Assembly (NCBI GenBank): GCA_002390845.1
Contig: DGQT01000112.1
Location: 1 to 64,000, forward strand
Length of the DNA: 64,000 bases
Reading direction: 5' to 3'
From: Chitinophagaceae bacterium UBA4407
GTDB taxonomy: Bacteria; Bacteroidota; Bacteroidia; Chitinophagales; Chitinophagaceae
Shown here: one piece after another, positions 26,735 through 35,321 of the stretch
Layout of the letters: every line of letters starts with the position of its first letter
Position numbering within the stretch: the first letter of the stretch is position 1
Made by a program: the position numbers and the translations under genes
Notes under the pieces: model-generated
What the model was told of the DNA's origin: nothing
Database searches by the model: none
The model's input: only the letters and a program-made list of their open reading frames with translations

Positions 26735-26830
26735 TTAGCCATTCTATAAATTATTAATGAAGCTTTTCTTGCGTCGCACTCTTGTACAGTTGATTCTATA
26801 TTGAGCAAAGCGAAGGTATTTGCACACTCA
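26735..26830 (+). repeat. IRE-A element
   Basis: TTAGCC end at 26735, ATGAAGCTTTTC before the core, core TTGCGTCGCACTCTTGTAC at 26769-26787, right block ATTGAGCAAAGCGAAGG. Confidence 0.75.
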
Positions 26831-26851
26831 ATAAATCCTGCGGCCTATTTA

Positions 26852-27316
26852 TCAATGATCCATAAAAGTGGATAAATTTTTCATAGCGCCAGCCTGTACT
26901 TTGTTTCTGAGAAAGCCTGTCCAGCCAAATAACATTCCCTTTATCCCCAATGCCTGGGTTGACCATTTATAAAAATCAAACTCATCTGTATGCTGAACAA
27001 TTTTTCCTGCTTTAAAAACAAAATTGGCCTTTATGCGATTGATTACCTTTCTTTTTGTTTGTGAGAAAGTATAAGTGGCCACCCATTCTGCACTACCACT
27101 TGTTTCATTCGCCTGTACGTTACTAAATTCCAGTTGAAGGTCTTTGCCTTTCGTTATCAACATTTGCCACATGGCCCTTACCTGCTGAGCATTTAAATTT
27201 TTAAAAACTGCATCGTTAAAAACTGCATTGTTTGCATAGCAGTCTTGCATGGTTTTATAATCTTTATTTCGAAAGGCTGTATAAAATGTATTTATCAGTT
27301 GTTCGTTTGGGTGCAT
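26852..27316 (-). CDS. NTF2-like (SnoaL-type) protein
   Basis: A 154-residue protein of the nuclear transport factor 2-like fold. The start MHPNEQLINTFYTAFRNKD and DCYANNAVFNDAVF are the typical first helices; WVATYTFSQTKRKVINRIKA and FVFKAGKIVQHTDEFDFYKW (split here) form the sheet. The fold is used by many small isomerases, hydrolases and binding proteins, so the substrate cannot be named. It is transcribed alone or after the head-GIN gene, with a 48-nt gap between them. Confidence 0.8.
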   Translation of the reverse strand: MHPNEQLINTFYTAFRNKDYKTMQDCYANNAVFNDAVFKNLNAQQVRAMWQMLITKGKDLQLEFSNVQANETSGSAEWVATYTFSQTKRKVINRIKANFVFKAGKIVQHTDEFDFYKWSTQALGIKGMLFGWTGFLRNKVQAGAMKNLSTFMDH

Positions 27317-27364
27317 ACGTTTTTGTTGTTTAATTCATGTTGCCATGAAATTAAATCAAAAAGC

Positions 27365-28081
27365 TCATTTGCCATCTTTCTTTACACCTGAGCCGCCGCT
27401 GGTATTTTTCTTTACAGATGCATTGCCCCTGTAATGCACATCGCTGCCACCGCTTGATGAAACATTTAATTCTTTGTTTGCAGTAATAAATATGTCGCTG
27501 CCACCGCTGGCTTCTACATTGCAATTATCAGTAATAAAATCATAGGCATGAACATCGCTGCCGCCGCTGGCACTTACAGCCAATGAAGCGGCTTTACCAG
27601 AAACATAAATATCACTGCCGCCGCTTGCATCCATTTTAACGTCACTGCCGGTAACCTTACCTTTAAAATCTGAGCCCCCGGAAAGTGACATTGCAAACTG
27701 GTTTGTGCTGATGCCTTCTTCAGCAAAAACATCTGAGCCACCTGAAGCATCAAGGCTGCTCAGTGTTTTAAATGACACGTAAGCTTTCATTTTTTTATTG
27801 CCCCAATTCCACTGAATGCCGTCTTCGTGTTTGTAATAAATTTTAAGTGTACCATTTACTACCTCTGTTATTATTTTATTGCGGTATTCAGTTTGTGAGG
27901 CGCTTACAGCAACAGCTTCAATATTGCCCTGACTAAGATAAAGATCAATCCCATTTTGAACATGTATGGCACTAAACGAAGTAACTTTTCTTTCAATTGC
28001 ATTATCATCCTTAATTGTTTTCTGCGCCATTGCAGCGTTAATAATACCAACAGCAGCAAGCAGGAGTATCAATTGTTTCAT
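27365..28081 (-). CDS. Secreted head-GIN domain protein (DUF2807)
   Basis: A 238-residue exported protein. After a signal peptide (1-19, ending AMAQ), the sequence KVTSFSAIHVQNGIDLYLSQ matches the head of the family known as putative auto-transporter adhesin, head GIN domain. It then forms a right-handed beta-helix built from eight or so SGGSD turns (for example DASGGSDVFAEEG, SLSGGSDFKG). Often paired with transcriptional regulators; not here. Function is unknown; cell-envelope location is likely. Confidence 0.85.
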   Translation of the reverse strand: MKQLILLLAAVGIINAAMAQKTIKDDNAIERKVTSFSAIHVQNGIDLYLSQGNIEAVAVSASQTEYRNKIITEVVNGTLKIYYKHEDGIQWNWGNKKMKAYVSFKTLSSLDASGGSDVFAEEGISTNQFAMSLSGGSDFKGKVTGSDVKMDASGGSDIYVSGKAASLAVSASGGSDVHAYDFITDNCNVEASGGSDIFITANKELNVSSSGGSDVHYRGNASVKKNTSGGSGVKKDGK

Positions 28082-28142
28082 AATATATTTTTTCTTTTAT
28101 ACGATTATGGCGCAGTAATGTTACTGTGAAGAAGAAATATTT

Positions 28143-28280
28143 TTTAGCCCGGCTGAAGAAATTATATGAAGCTTTAGTTGCCACGCTCGGTTCACAGTTC
28201 CTCTTTTATGGCAGCTGTGAAAAGCGGTGCAGTTTACCCCGACGAGCGAAGCGGAACTCGGGGTCGCACATTTCCTCTGA
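28143..28280 (+). repeat. Composite IRE-C / degenerate A element
   Basis: TTAGCCCGGC end (28144), core TTGCCACGCTCGG (28178-28190), TTCACAG / CTGTGAA hairpin, then CAGTTTACCCCGACGAGCG and a CCCCGA / TCGGGG hairpin, ending in GTCGCACATTT, which resembles the right side of an A core. A near copy lies inverted at 38870-39028. Confidence 0.8.
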
Positions 28281-28393
28281 AAGAAATTCTATTCAGCATG
28301 GCTTCGGCAAGCTCTGCCTGACAACCTGTGCAATTGATTAATGAATCTGAGTTTGTAACCCTGAGCTTGCAGAAGGGGAATCAATAAATCTTT

Positions 28394-28433
28394 CATGGGC
28401 CTGTGTGTACCGATGGTTCATGAGTGATTGTAC
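28394..28433. repeat. 40-bp dispersed repeat, copy 1
   Basis: CATGGGCCTGTGTGTACC through GAGTGATTGTAC matches 38 of 40 bases of the reverse complement of 63219-63258. It lies in a 520-base gap that otherwise contains IRE elements and no credible gene. Confidence 0.8.
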
Positions 28434-28477
28434 ATTTTGAAGTTGATGGGGCTTTTATTGCAGCGACAAGTTGGCCA

Positions 28478-28557
28478 GTATGCTCAATAGTGTATCAAAC
28501 CGTACAAGTGTGCGACGCAACTAAAGCCTCATTAAAGTTGCTCAGCCTGGTACATAA
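28478..28557 (-). repeat. IRE-A element before murB
   Basis: GCTCAATAGTGTATCAAACC precedes the core GTACAAGTGTGCGACGCAA (28502-28520). The far end reads CTCAGCCTGGTAC. Confidence 0.75.
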
Positions 28558-28601
28558 AAATCACATTCTTTCTGTGCTTTTATATTTCATTATTTTCGCT
28601 C

Positions 28602-29624
28602 ATGCAAATTCAGGAGCATGTTTCATTACGCAGTTACAATACGTTTGGCATTAATGCAAGCGCAAGGTATTTTGCCAACTTTTCATCAGCAAGCGAATTA
28701 CAAGGACTTATTACCAACTACAAACCACAAACTGCAAACCACAAAATCCTGATTCTCGGTGGCGGGAGCAACATCCTCTTCACAAAAGATTTTGACGGAC
28801 TTGTTTTAAAAAATGAGTTGAAAGGAATTGAGTTGGTTAAAGAAGATGATATTTTTTATTATGTAAAAGCAAGTGCCGGTGAGAACTGGCATGGGTTTGT
28901 GCAGCATTGCATCAGTAATAATTATGCAGGGGTAGAAAATTTGAGTTTAATACCGGGAAATGTGGGAGCAAGCCCTATGCAGAACATTGGCGCTTATGGT
29001 GTGGAAATAAAAGATGTATTTGAAGAACTGGAAGCGTACCACATACATGAAAATATTGTTCAAAAATTCTCTGCTGAAGATTGTGTTTTTGGTTATAGGG
29101 AAAGTGTTTTTAAGCGTAAACACAAAGGCGAGTTTGTTATTTTGAATGTTACTTTTCGTTTGAGAAAGCAACCAGTTTTTAATACTTCATACGGCGCCAT
29201 TGAGCAGGAGCTTGAAGCGATGAAAGTAAAGGAACTTTCAATAAAAGCGATATCAGATGCGGTGATCAATATCCGCAGGAGTAAATTACCCGACCCGAAA
29301 GTGATTGGTAATGCTGGTAGTTTTTTCAAGAACCCAAGCATACCAAACATTCAATTTGCTGAATTAAAAAATCAATTTCCCGGCATTGTTGGGTATGCTG
29401 TGGGCAACACAGAAACCAAAGTTGCTGCGGGTTGGCTGATAGAACAATGTGGCTGGAAAGGTTACCGCGAAGGCGATGCTGGTTGTCATGCCAAACAAGC
29501 TTTGGTTTTGGTAAATTATGGCAATTCAAAAGGTGCCGAGATTTATAATTTATCTGCAAAAATTATTGAAAGTGTTCAGCTAAAATTTGGAATTGCACTG
29601 GAAAGAGAAGTGAACATTATTTAA
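28602..29624 (+). CDS. murB: UDP-N-acetylmuramate dehydrogenase (MurB)
   Basis: Reduces UDP-GlcNAc-enolpyruvate to UDP-MurNAc with NADPH and FAD, in the cytoplasmic stage of peptidoglycan synthesis. 340 residues fits type I MurB. Seen: start TFGINASARYF (14-24), FAD motif LILGGGSNILF (51-61), PGNVGASPMQNIGAYG (around 110-125), active-site serine in GNAGSFFKNP (near 233) and the final glutamate in LEREVNII. Residues about 39-48 (NYKPQTANHK) come from a heptanucleotide repeat inside the gene. No other mur genes are near. Confidence 0.96.
   Translation: MQIQEHVSLRSYNTFGINASARYFANFSSASELQGLITNYKPQTANHKILILGGGSNILFTKDFDGLVLKNELKGIELVKEDDIFYYVKASAGENWHGFVQHCISNNYAGVENLSLIPGNVGASPMQNIGAYGVEIKDVFEELEAYHIHENIVQKFSAEDCVFGYRESVFKRKHKGEFVILNVTFRLRKQPVFNTSYGAIEQELEAMKVKELSIKAISDAVINIRRSKLPDPKVIGNAGSFFKNPSIPNIQFAELKNQFPGIVGYAVGNTETKVAAGWLIEQCGWKGYREGDAGCHAKQALVLVNYGNSKGAEIYNLSAKIIESVQLKFGIALEREVNII
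28717..28744. repeat. Heptanucleotide repeat inside murB, 4 units
   Basis: ACTACAA, ACCACAA, ACTGCAA, ACCACAA. Codes for a short surface loop between the first helix and the FAD-binding strand. The same unit recurs in intergenic DNA at 30703. Confidence 0.8.
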
Positions 29625-29677
29625 ATAGTTTTTTCAAATGCAACGGTTTATTCATTTCGTTTGTCTGGCAACTAAAC

Positions 29678-30547
29678 TTGCTTATGAAATATCTTATTGT
29701 AATAGCAGCAGCACTTTTTTTCAGCGTCACACTTTTTGCCCAGGACCAGATCATCAAAAGAAACGGACAGGTAGTTAAAGCAAAAGTTATTGAAGTAGGA
29801 ACAAGCGAAATAAAATATAAGCTCCCCGATAATATTGACGGCCCATTATATGCAATTGACAAAAACACAGTGACCAAAATAATTTATGAAAACGGACACG
29901 TTGATAATTTTACCACAGATATTAAAGATACTGCTAACTATACAGGGCAGTTAACAAAGGCGATTAAAATAAATTTTTTAGCGCCCCTGCTTGGTTATTC
30001 AGAATTTAGTTTTGAAAAAAGTACAGGCGTAGGCAAAAGCTATGAACTTTCGCTTGGTATAATAGGTTTAGGAAAAAGCCAGTTGCTTACCTATAACTCC
30101 GGCACGCTGGCACCCATAAATAAGAACCAGTTTGGTTTTTTTGCATCGGCAGGATATAAATTTAATAAATGGCCTGACTTTCTTTTCGGCAGAACCCGCT
30201 TTACCCACATTATGCAGGGTGCTTATGCAAAACCAATAATTTATTTAGGTAACTACAGTGAAAACAGAGAAGTTTATAAACCAAATGATGATGCTTTTAT
30301 AGAAAAGAAAAATATAACTTTTGGTGCATTGCAAATCGAGTTTGGCAAGCAATGGGTTTTTGGTGAAAAGTTTCTTATCGATATTTACTGGGGATTAGGC
30401 TATGGTGCCGATAATAAAAATAAAAGTGATGGCTATGCATATTATTCTGACGCTACATCAGCATATAACTACGCAAATGCAAGGCTTGGTAAGAGCCCCG
30501 GTTTGTCTTCTACCTTTGGATTAAAAGCGGGACTATTGATTAAATAA
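29678..30547 (+). CDS. Secreted predicted outer-membrane protein
   Basis: A 289-residue protein (283 if started at the ATG at 29684). The signal peptide ends at LFAQ (about 22). A short domain follows (QDQIIKRNGQVVKAKVIEVGTSE, a small beta motif common in Bacteroidota envelope proteins), then from about 95 onward alternating aromatic strands (SEFSFEKSTG, QFGFFASAGYKFN, YWGLGYGADN) that suggest an outer-membrane barrel. Function not recognised. Confidence 0.7.
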   Translation: MLMKYLIVIAAALFFSVTLFAQDQIIKRNGQVVKAKVIEVGTSEIKYKLPDNIDGPLYAIDKNTVTKIIYENGHVDNFTTDIKDTANYTGQLTKAIKINFLAPLLGYSEFSFEKSTGVGKSYELSLGIIGLGKSQLLTYNSGTLAPINKNQFGFFASAGYKFNKWPDFLFGRTRFTHIMQGAYAKPIIYLGNYSENREVYKPNDDAFIEKKNITFGALQIEFGKQWVFGEKFLIDIYWGLGYGADNKNKSDGYAYYSDATSAYNYANARLGKSPGLSSTFGLKAGLLIK

Positions 30548-30549
30548 AA

Positions 30550-30622
30550 GCAGGCAATTTTTTTTATGCTAAGCTTTATTACTACTATCATCGCCTGTTG
30601 TGTCACTCACTTGTACGTTCCG
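30550..30622 (+). repeat. IRE-B element
   Basis: CAGGCAATTTTTTTTATGCTAAGC leads to CATCGCC and the B core TTGTGTCACTCACTTGTAC (30598-30616). Confidence 0.7.
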
Positions 30623-30650
30623 TAATTCTGTTCATCAACATAGCGACTAT

Positions 30651-30693
30651 AAAAAAGGTTTGCAGCCGGTAAATTTCCAACGCTGCAAACCTT
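30651..30693 (-). terminator. Terminator of the MoxR-type ATPase gene
   Basis: AAGGTTTGCAGC (30655-30666) pairs perfectly with GCTGCAAACCTT (30682-30693). The A-run at 30651-30656 is a T-run on the minus strand, 47 nt past the stop of the ATPase gene. Confidence 0.85.
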
Positions 30694-30702
30694 ATCTTAT
30701 TA

Positions 30703-30733
30703 ACTACAAACCACAAACTACAAACTTCTACAA
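30703..30733. repeat. Heptanucleotide tandem repeat, 3 units plus
   Basis: ACTACAA, ACCACAA, ACTACAA, then a degenerate ACTTCTACAAA. Same unit family as in murB, 2 kb away. Confidence 0.75.
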
Positions 30734-30739
30734 ATTTCT

Positions 30740-32281
30740 TTACCTGAAATCATCATCACTCAAATCGTCATCATCGATGTTCATTTGCCCAAGGTTCATC
30801 ATACTGCCAATTAAATCTTTAAACTGTATTTTACCCTCGATCACTTTCTTGCTGATTAATGAATAGGCGCTAAGGCCATGCAGTACAAACTCCATCAGCA
30901 ACGCACTTTCTCTTTCGTTTGCCAGCGGAAAATGTTTTTTTACAATGCTGTATAAACCATCAACACTATAAAGCGCGGTAATCTTTTCTGCATCTTTCAT
31001 ATCAACCATCAGATCAAGATGATTGCCTTTATCGAACCAGCGGGTAATGGTTTTGTAAGGCCCATCTGCCTCTTTTTCCTGCACGGATGGCTTGCCGCTG
31101 AGTTTTCTTTTTTTCTGTACCTCCGGGTTGGGGAAATATTGCAAAAACATGGTGCGTACAGATTTATCCACCAGGTTTAATGCAACCTGGTACGGACCTT
31201 CCTGTTCACCTTCATACACCAGTTCAATCTTACCGGTAATGCTTGGAATAATCCCCGCAAGATCGCTGATCCAAACCTGTGTGTGGGCTTCGTTAAACAC
31301 CAGCGCCCTGCGCTCTGCACTGCTGATAGCATTTTCAAAAGCCGCAATCGTAAGCCTGGCACTTACACCACTTTTCTTGTCAACATATTCATTGGTTCTT
31401 GCTTCAAAAGCAACCTGCTCGATCAGGCGTTTTACAAGATCGCTGATCGTAACTTTTTGTTGCTGTTCTGCATTAATATTCGCTTCCTGTTCGGTAATGG
31501 CAAGCGATACTTCAATGTCTTTTGGATAGTGCGTTAATATCTGGCTTTGTATACGGTCTTTCAGCGGCGTTACAATACTTCCGCGGTTGGTATAATCTTC
31601 GGGGTTTGCAGTAAACACAAACAAAATATCCAGTGGCATACGCAGTTTAAAACCACGTATCTGTATATCGCCTTCTTCTAAAATATTGAAGAGTGCCACC
31701 TGTATACGTGCCTGTAAATCTGGTATTTCATTAATCACAAAAATACCCCGGTTACTGCGTGGAATAATGCCGTAATGAATTACTTTTTCATCCGCAAAAC
31801 TTAGTTTTAAGTTAGCCGCTTTTATGGGATCAATGTCACCAATTAAATCAGCTACACTCACATCTGGTGTTGCAAGTTTTTCGCCATAACGTTCACTTCT
31901 GTGCAACCAGTGAATGGGCGTTTCGTCGCCGTGACCGGCAATCATATCCTTGGCATATTTGCTTTGCGGTGCCATAGGGTCATCATTGATTTCGCTGCCT
32001 GCAACAACAGGAATATATTCATCTAACAGCTCCGTCATTTGCCGCGCCATACGTGTTTTTGCCTGTCCGCGTAAACCAAGAAAAAGAATATTATGTCGGC
32101 TTAGCAGTGCCCTTTCTGTATCGGGGATAACCGAATCTTCGTAACCAATAATTCCAGGGAAAGTAGTTTCCTTGTTGCGTATTTTTTGTACAAGGTTCTT
32201 GCGCAGTTCATCTTTTACCGTTAGCGGTTTATAACTGCTTTTCCTTAATTCGCCCAATGTTTTTATATCGTGTATTTTCAT
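30740..32281 (-). CDS. MoxR / magnesium-chelatase I-type AAA+ ATPase
   Basis: A 513-residue AAA+ protein. The Walker A loop is GLRGQAKT (near 68-75), the Walker B-like segment is GIFVINEIPDL (near 180, with N where D is common), and the sensor region is FVFTANPEDYTNRG (near 219). Similar to the ATPase subunits (ChlI/BchI, MoxR) that work with von Willebrand factor A partners to insert metals or remodel proteins. In Bacteroidota a VWA-domain gene is usually adjacent; none is found here. The C-terminus is acidic (DDDLSDDD). Confidence 0.85.
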   Translation of the reverse strand: MKIHDIKTLGELRKSSYKPLTVKDELRKNLVQKIRNKETTFPGIIGYEDSVIPDTERALLSRHNILFLGLRGQAKTRMARQMTELLDEYIPVVAGSEINDDPMAPQSKYAKDMIAGHGDETPIHWLHRSERYGEKLATPDVSVADLIGDIDPIKAANLKLSFADEKVIHYGIIPRSNRGIFVINEIPDLQARIQVALFNILEEGDIQIRGFKLRMPLDILFVFTANPEDYTNRGSIVTPLKDRIQSQILTHYPKDIEVSLAITEQEANINAEQQQKVTISDLVKRLIEQVAFEARTNEYVDKKSGVSARLTIAAFENAISSAERRALVFNEAHTQVWISDLAGIIPSITGKIELVYEGEQEGPYQVALNLVDKSVRTMFLQYFPNPEVQKKRKLSGKPSVQEKEADGPYKTITRWFDKGNHLDLMVDMKDAEKITALYSVDGLYSIVKKHFPLANERESALLMEFVLHGLSAYSLISKKVIEGKIQFKDLIGSMMNLGQMNIDDDDLSDDDFR

Positions 32282-32296
32282 AATTATTTTTTTTAA

Positions 32297-32545
32297 ACCC
32301 GGCTTACAGTCATCAATTGATCATCTCTTGCGTCGCACTCTTATACTTTTGGAATATTATTGAGCAATGTGCGGCAGCATTTATAATTTCAAACAACAAT
32401 ATTAGCAAGGAAAAGTTTTGATTGTAAAAAACTCTGTATACAAACGGTTAATATTTCGCGAAGCCAAAGTTCCCCCAAAGATATGCCGATGAACGGATTG
32501 CGACGCAACCAAAGTTGCTATGAAATAATTTGCTGGTATCAAAAT
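32297..32545. repeat. Inverted IRE-A pair
   Basis: Plus core TTGCGTCGCACTCTTATAC (32328-32346) after AACCCGGCTTAC. Minus core TTGCGACGCAA (32498-32508), ending near TTGCTGGTATC. These fill most of a 310-base gap without a gene; short ATCACCAA octamers follow at 32556-32586. Confidence 0.7.
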
Positions 32546-32591
32546 TTTCACATCATCAAATAATCAAATCACCAAATCACCAAATCAGAAC

Positions 32592-33083
32592 TTACTTTTT
32601 CCTGCACCACGCAATGAAATCTGTATTCGGAATTTTTTTTACTTCAAGATGATGGTACATGGTAACGATTTGTCCGCGGTGGTAGCTGCTGTGATTAAAC
32701 AAATGCATCACCGTTTGCCAAATCGGGTTTTTAAAATAAACACCTTTTGAATCATGATATCCAAACACATGCTCCAGCATATTTTCTTTGTTTTGTTTTA
32801 TCCATGCCTCCCATTGTTTGCTTTGATCAATGAGGCCTGTTACTGCTTCCTGCATGGATAACTGATCAGATAAACTTGGCCTTATAATTTGTTCCTGCAG
32901 TTTAAGCCGCTGCCACCAGATACTCTCAGCATCCCACATATGCATAACCGTTGACCTGATGGTGTTAAAGCTGCTTGGTATAATTTGCAACAACTTCGTT
33001 TCATCCATTGCAAGTACTGGCTTTAATAAAGTTTGATTGGCCCAAACATTATAAGATGCATATTGTTCTAAAACTTCCTTCAT
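32592..33083 (-). CDS. DinB family protein
   Basis: A 163-residue four-helix-bundle protein of the DinB / YfiT superfamily. The three metal-ligand histidines are H48 (TVMHMWDAESIWW), then those in MHLFNHSSYHRGQ (near 127-137). The family includes thiol transferases using bacillithiol or mycothiol; in Bacteroidota the substrate is generally unknown. Encoded alone, divergent from the gamma-lyase gene. Confidence 0.85.
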   Translation of the reverse strand: MKEVLEQYASYNVWANQTLLKPVLAMDETKLLQIIPSSFNTIRSTVMHMWDAESIWWQRLKLQEQIIRPSLSDQLSMQEAVTGLIDQSKQWEAWIKQNKENMLEHVFGYHDSKGVYFKNPIWQTVMHLFNHSSYHRGQIVTMYHHLEVKKIPNTDFIAWCRKK

Positions 33084-33149
33084 TGTTTTCGGTTACTTTT
33101 GATTGTACAAAATAATGGTTAAGCGGTTTAAACTTCAATAATTTTTCAC

Positions 33150-34376
33150 ATGGCCAATAAAAAATTTGCATTCAAAGGTATCAGTTCTGCAGCCATACAT
33201 GCGGGGAATAAAAATTTTGCCGAATCATCGCATCTTTCACCCATTTATGCTACTTCTACTTTTACTTTCGATAATGCCGATCAGGGTATGCGCCGCTTTG
33301 CGGGTCAGGAAGATGGTTATATATACAGCCGCTGGGGCAATCCCACATTTACCGTTGCAGAAGAAACCATTGCTGCATTAGAAGCGTTTAATTTAAAAGA
33401 CGCAAATGGCAAACCACTTCAATTGAAAGCCTTGCTGCATGCCAGCGGACAAGCAGCCATGACAACCCTCTTCCTGAGCAATTTGAAAACCGGCGATAAA
33501 ATACTTTCGCACTATTCTTTGTACGGCGGTACACACGAATTGCTGCATAAAGTTTTGCCACAAAATGGCATAGAGCCAGTAATCGCAGACATCCGCGATA
33601 TGAACAAAGTTGAAGAAGCCATTCGCCAGCATCCTGAAATACGTTTGATACATATTGAAACACCCGCCAACCCAACCATTCAATGTGTAGATATTGAAGC
33701 AGTTTCAAAAATTGCCAGGCAACATAACATCATTGTTTCTGTTGACAACACTTTTGCCACGCCATACTTGCAGCAACCTTTTAAATACGATGTAGATTTT
33801 GTGTTTCATTCCACTACCAAATTTCTAAACGGTCATGGCACTGCTATTGGCGGCATTCTGCTGGGAAGGGATATTGATTTCATGAACACAAAAGCTACCA
33901 AATGGCACCGCCTGTTGGGCGGCAATAGTAATCCTTTCGATGCATTTCTCTTAACGATGGGAATGAAAACCCTTGAAGTGAGGATGGACAGGCATTGCAG
34001 CAATGCAGTTGCAGTAGTAGATTTCTTGCAAAAACATCCCGCCATTGGGCATGTAAATTATAATGGTCTTGAATCGCACCCCGATTGTGCAACGGCCAAA
34101 AAGCAAATGCGCCACCCCGGTGCCATGACGAGTTTTGAGTTAAAGGGTGGTTTGGATGCAGGCAAAAAATTTATAGATGCATTACAAATGTGTGTGCGTG
34201 CCGTTTCGCTGGGAACGGTTGATACGCTTGTTTCTCACCCCGCATCAATGACGCATTATGGAGTAAGCAGGGAAGAGAGAATTCAATTCGGAATTACAGA
34301 TGGCTTAATAAGAATGAGTGTGGGCATGGAGAATATAGAAGACATTCTTGCCGACCTTGAACAGGCGCTAAATTAA
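33150..34376 (+). CDS. Cys/Met metabolism PLP enzyme (methionine gamma-lyase-like)
   Basis: A 408-residue fold-type I PLP enzyme. The PLP lysine is K224 in HSTTKFLNGHG. IYSRWGNPT (near 50) and ASGQAAMTTL (near 89) form the phosphate site, and SVDNTFATPYLQQP carries the ring-binding aspartate. The sequence SLGTVDTLVSHPASMTH near 350 is shared by cystathionine gamma-synthase, O-acetylhomoserine sulfhydrylase and methionine gamma-lyase. The choice of methionine gamma-lyase is a best guess; there are no methionine biosynthesis genes or riboswitch next to it. Confidence 0.85.
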   Translation: MANKKFAFKGISSAAIHAGNKNFAESSHLSPIYATSTFTFDNADQGMRRFAGQEDGYIYSRWGNPTFTVAEETIAALEAFNLKDANGKPLQLKALLHASGQAAMTTLFLSNLKTGDKILSHYSLYGGTHELLHKVLPQNGIEPVIADIRDMNKVEEAIRQHPEIRLIHIETPANPTIQCVDIEAVSKIARQHNIIVSVDNTFATPYLQQPFKYDVDFVFHSTTKFLNGHGTAIGGILLGRDIDFMNTKATKWHRLLGGNSNPFDAFLLTMGMKTLEVRMDRHCSNAVAVVDFLQKHPAIGHVNYNGLESHPDCATAKKQMRHPGAMTSFELKGGLDAGKKFIDALQMCVRAVSLGTVDTLVSHPASMTHYGVSREERIQFGITDGLIRMSVGMENIEDILADLEQALN

Positions 34377-34383
34377 CAGCATT

Positions 34384-34440
34384 ATGAGCCGGGCAAAAGT
34401 TCTTTGTGGATCGTTCCTTGCGTCGCACTCTTGTACACTA
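34384..34440 (+). repeat. IRE-A element
   Basis: TGAGCCGGGC (34385-34394) begins 8 bases after the stop of the gamma-lyase gene; GATCGTTCC precedes the core TTGCGTCGCACTCTTGTAC (34418-34436). The open frame of the next gene runs back through this element, which is why an upstream ATG at 34404 must be ignored. Confidence 0.8.
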
Positions 34441-34481
34441 TAACTTTGTTCAGCAACTCAACTAATTCCAAAAACAACAAT

Positions 34482-35150
34482 ATGGTCAAATCAATGAAAC
34501 AGCCAGTCATCCTGTTATTGTTATCCGCAATTACTTACATTTTTTTAAGCGGCTGCGCAGCAAAACCGCCGCACGAAGAAGGCGATTTTATAAATCCTGA
34601 TTTGGTTGAACTTATTAAACTCGATCCCACTTTTAAACTGGATATACGCTATGCAACCAGCAACAATATTGCTGGCAAACCGGTATATACCGAAGCCCGT
34701 GCTTTTCTGCAACGCCCCGCAGCAGAAGCTTTGGTAAGGGTTAATGAAAAATTGAAACCCCTGGGTTACGGCTTACTCATCTTTGATGGCTACCGGCCAT
34801 GGAGCGTAACAAAACTGTTCTGGGACATTACACCCGATGAAAATAAAGAGTTTGTTGCCGATCCTAAAAAAGGTTCCAAGCATAACCGTGGCTGTGCGGC
34901 TGACTTAACTTTATACGACCTGAAAACGGGTAAAGAAATTACCATGACCGGCGTATATGATGAAATGAGTGAGCGCTCCTATCCTTACTATACTGGCGGC
35001 ACTGAAGAGCAAAGAAGGATGCGGGATTTATTAAGAACCAACATGGAAAGCGAAGGGTTTACCGTGTATGAATATGAATGGTGGCATTTTGATTACAAGG
35101 ACTGGAAACGTTACCGCATTGGCAACATTCCGTTTTCCAAGATAAAATAG
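34482..35150 (+). CDS. D-alanyl-D-alanine dipeptidase (VanX/DdpX type), lipoprotein
   Basis: A zinc M15D peptidase of 222 residues that cleaves D-Ala-D-Ala. The metal motif is SKHNRGCAADLTL (SxHxxGxAxD), and the catalytic glutamate with a further histidine is in YEWWHFDY near the C-terminus. LRYATSNN-like DIRYATSNN and FDGYRPWS are family blocks. The N-terminus has a lipobox (FLSGC), so the protein is probably a membrane-bound lipoprotein in murein turnover rather than cytoplasmic VanX. Start chosen at ATG 34482 because it gives the signal peptide. Confidence 0.9.
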   Translation: MVKSMKQPVILLLLSAITYIFLSGCAAKPPHEEGDFINPDLVELIKLDPTFKLDIRYATSNNIAGKPVYTEARAFLQRPAAEALVRVNEKLKPLGYGLLIFDGYRPWSVTKLFWDITPDENKEFVADPKKGSKHNRGCAADLTLYDLKTGKEITMTGVYDEMSERSYPYYTGGTEEQRRMRDLLRTNMESEGFTVYEYEWWHFDYKDWKRYRIGNIPFSKIK

Positions 35151-35244
35151 TGGTTTGGGCTTTTTATTTTAACCGCTTGTAATATTCTGCAATATGCTGC
35201 AACTTATATTCGGCTAATATTGTGTGCGGTACATGCTGAAATAT

Positions 35245-35310
35245 AATCAGAATGTACAAGTGAGTGACACAAGAAAAGCTTCATAGAAATTCAAAACTGC
35301 GGCTCATAAA
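35245..35310 (-). repeat. IRE-B element before the serine hydrolase gene
   Basis: Core visible as GTACAAGTGAGTGACACAAG (35254-35273), then AAAAGCTTCATAG and the TGCGGCTCATAAAAA end, 12 bases before the next start codon. Confidence 0.75.
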
Positions 35311-35321
35311 AACTAAAATAT

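Noticed and set aside
28424..28654. Small gene upstream of murB
   Set aside because: The frame crosses an IRE-A core and overlaps the murB start in another frame.
34404..34481. Upstream start of the dipeptidase gene
   Set aside because: The added residues are encoded by an IRE-A element and would hide the lipoprotein signal.
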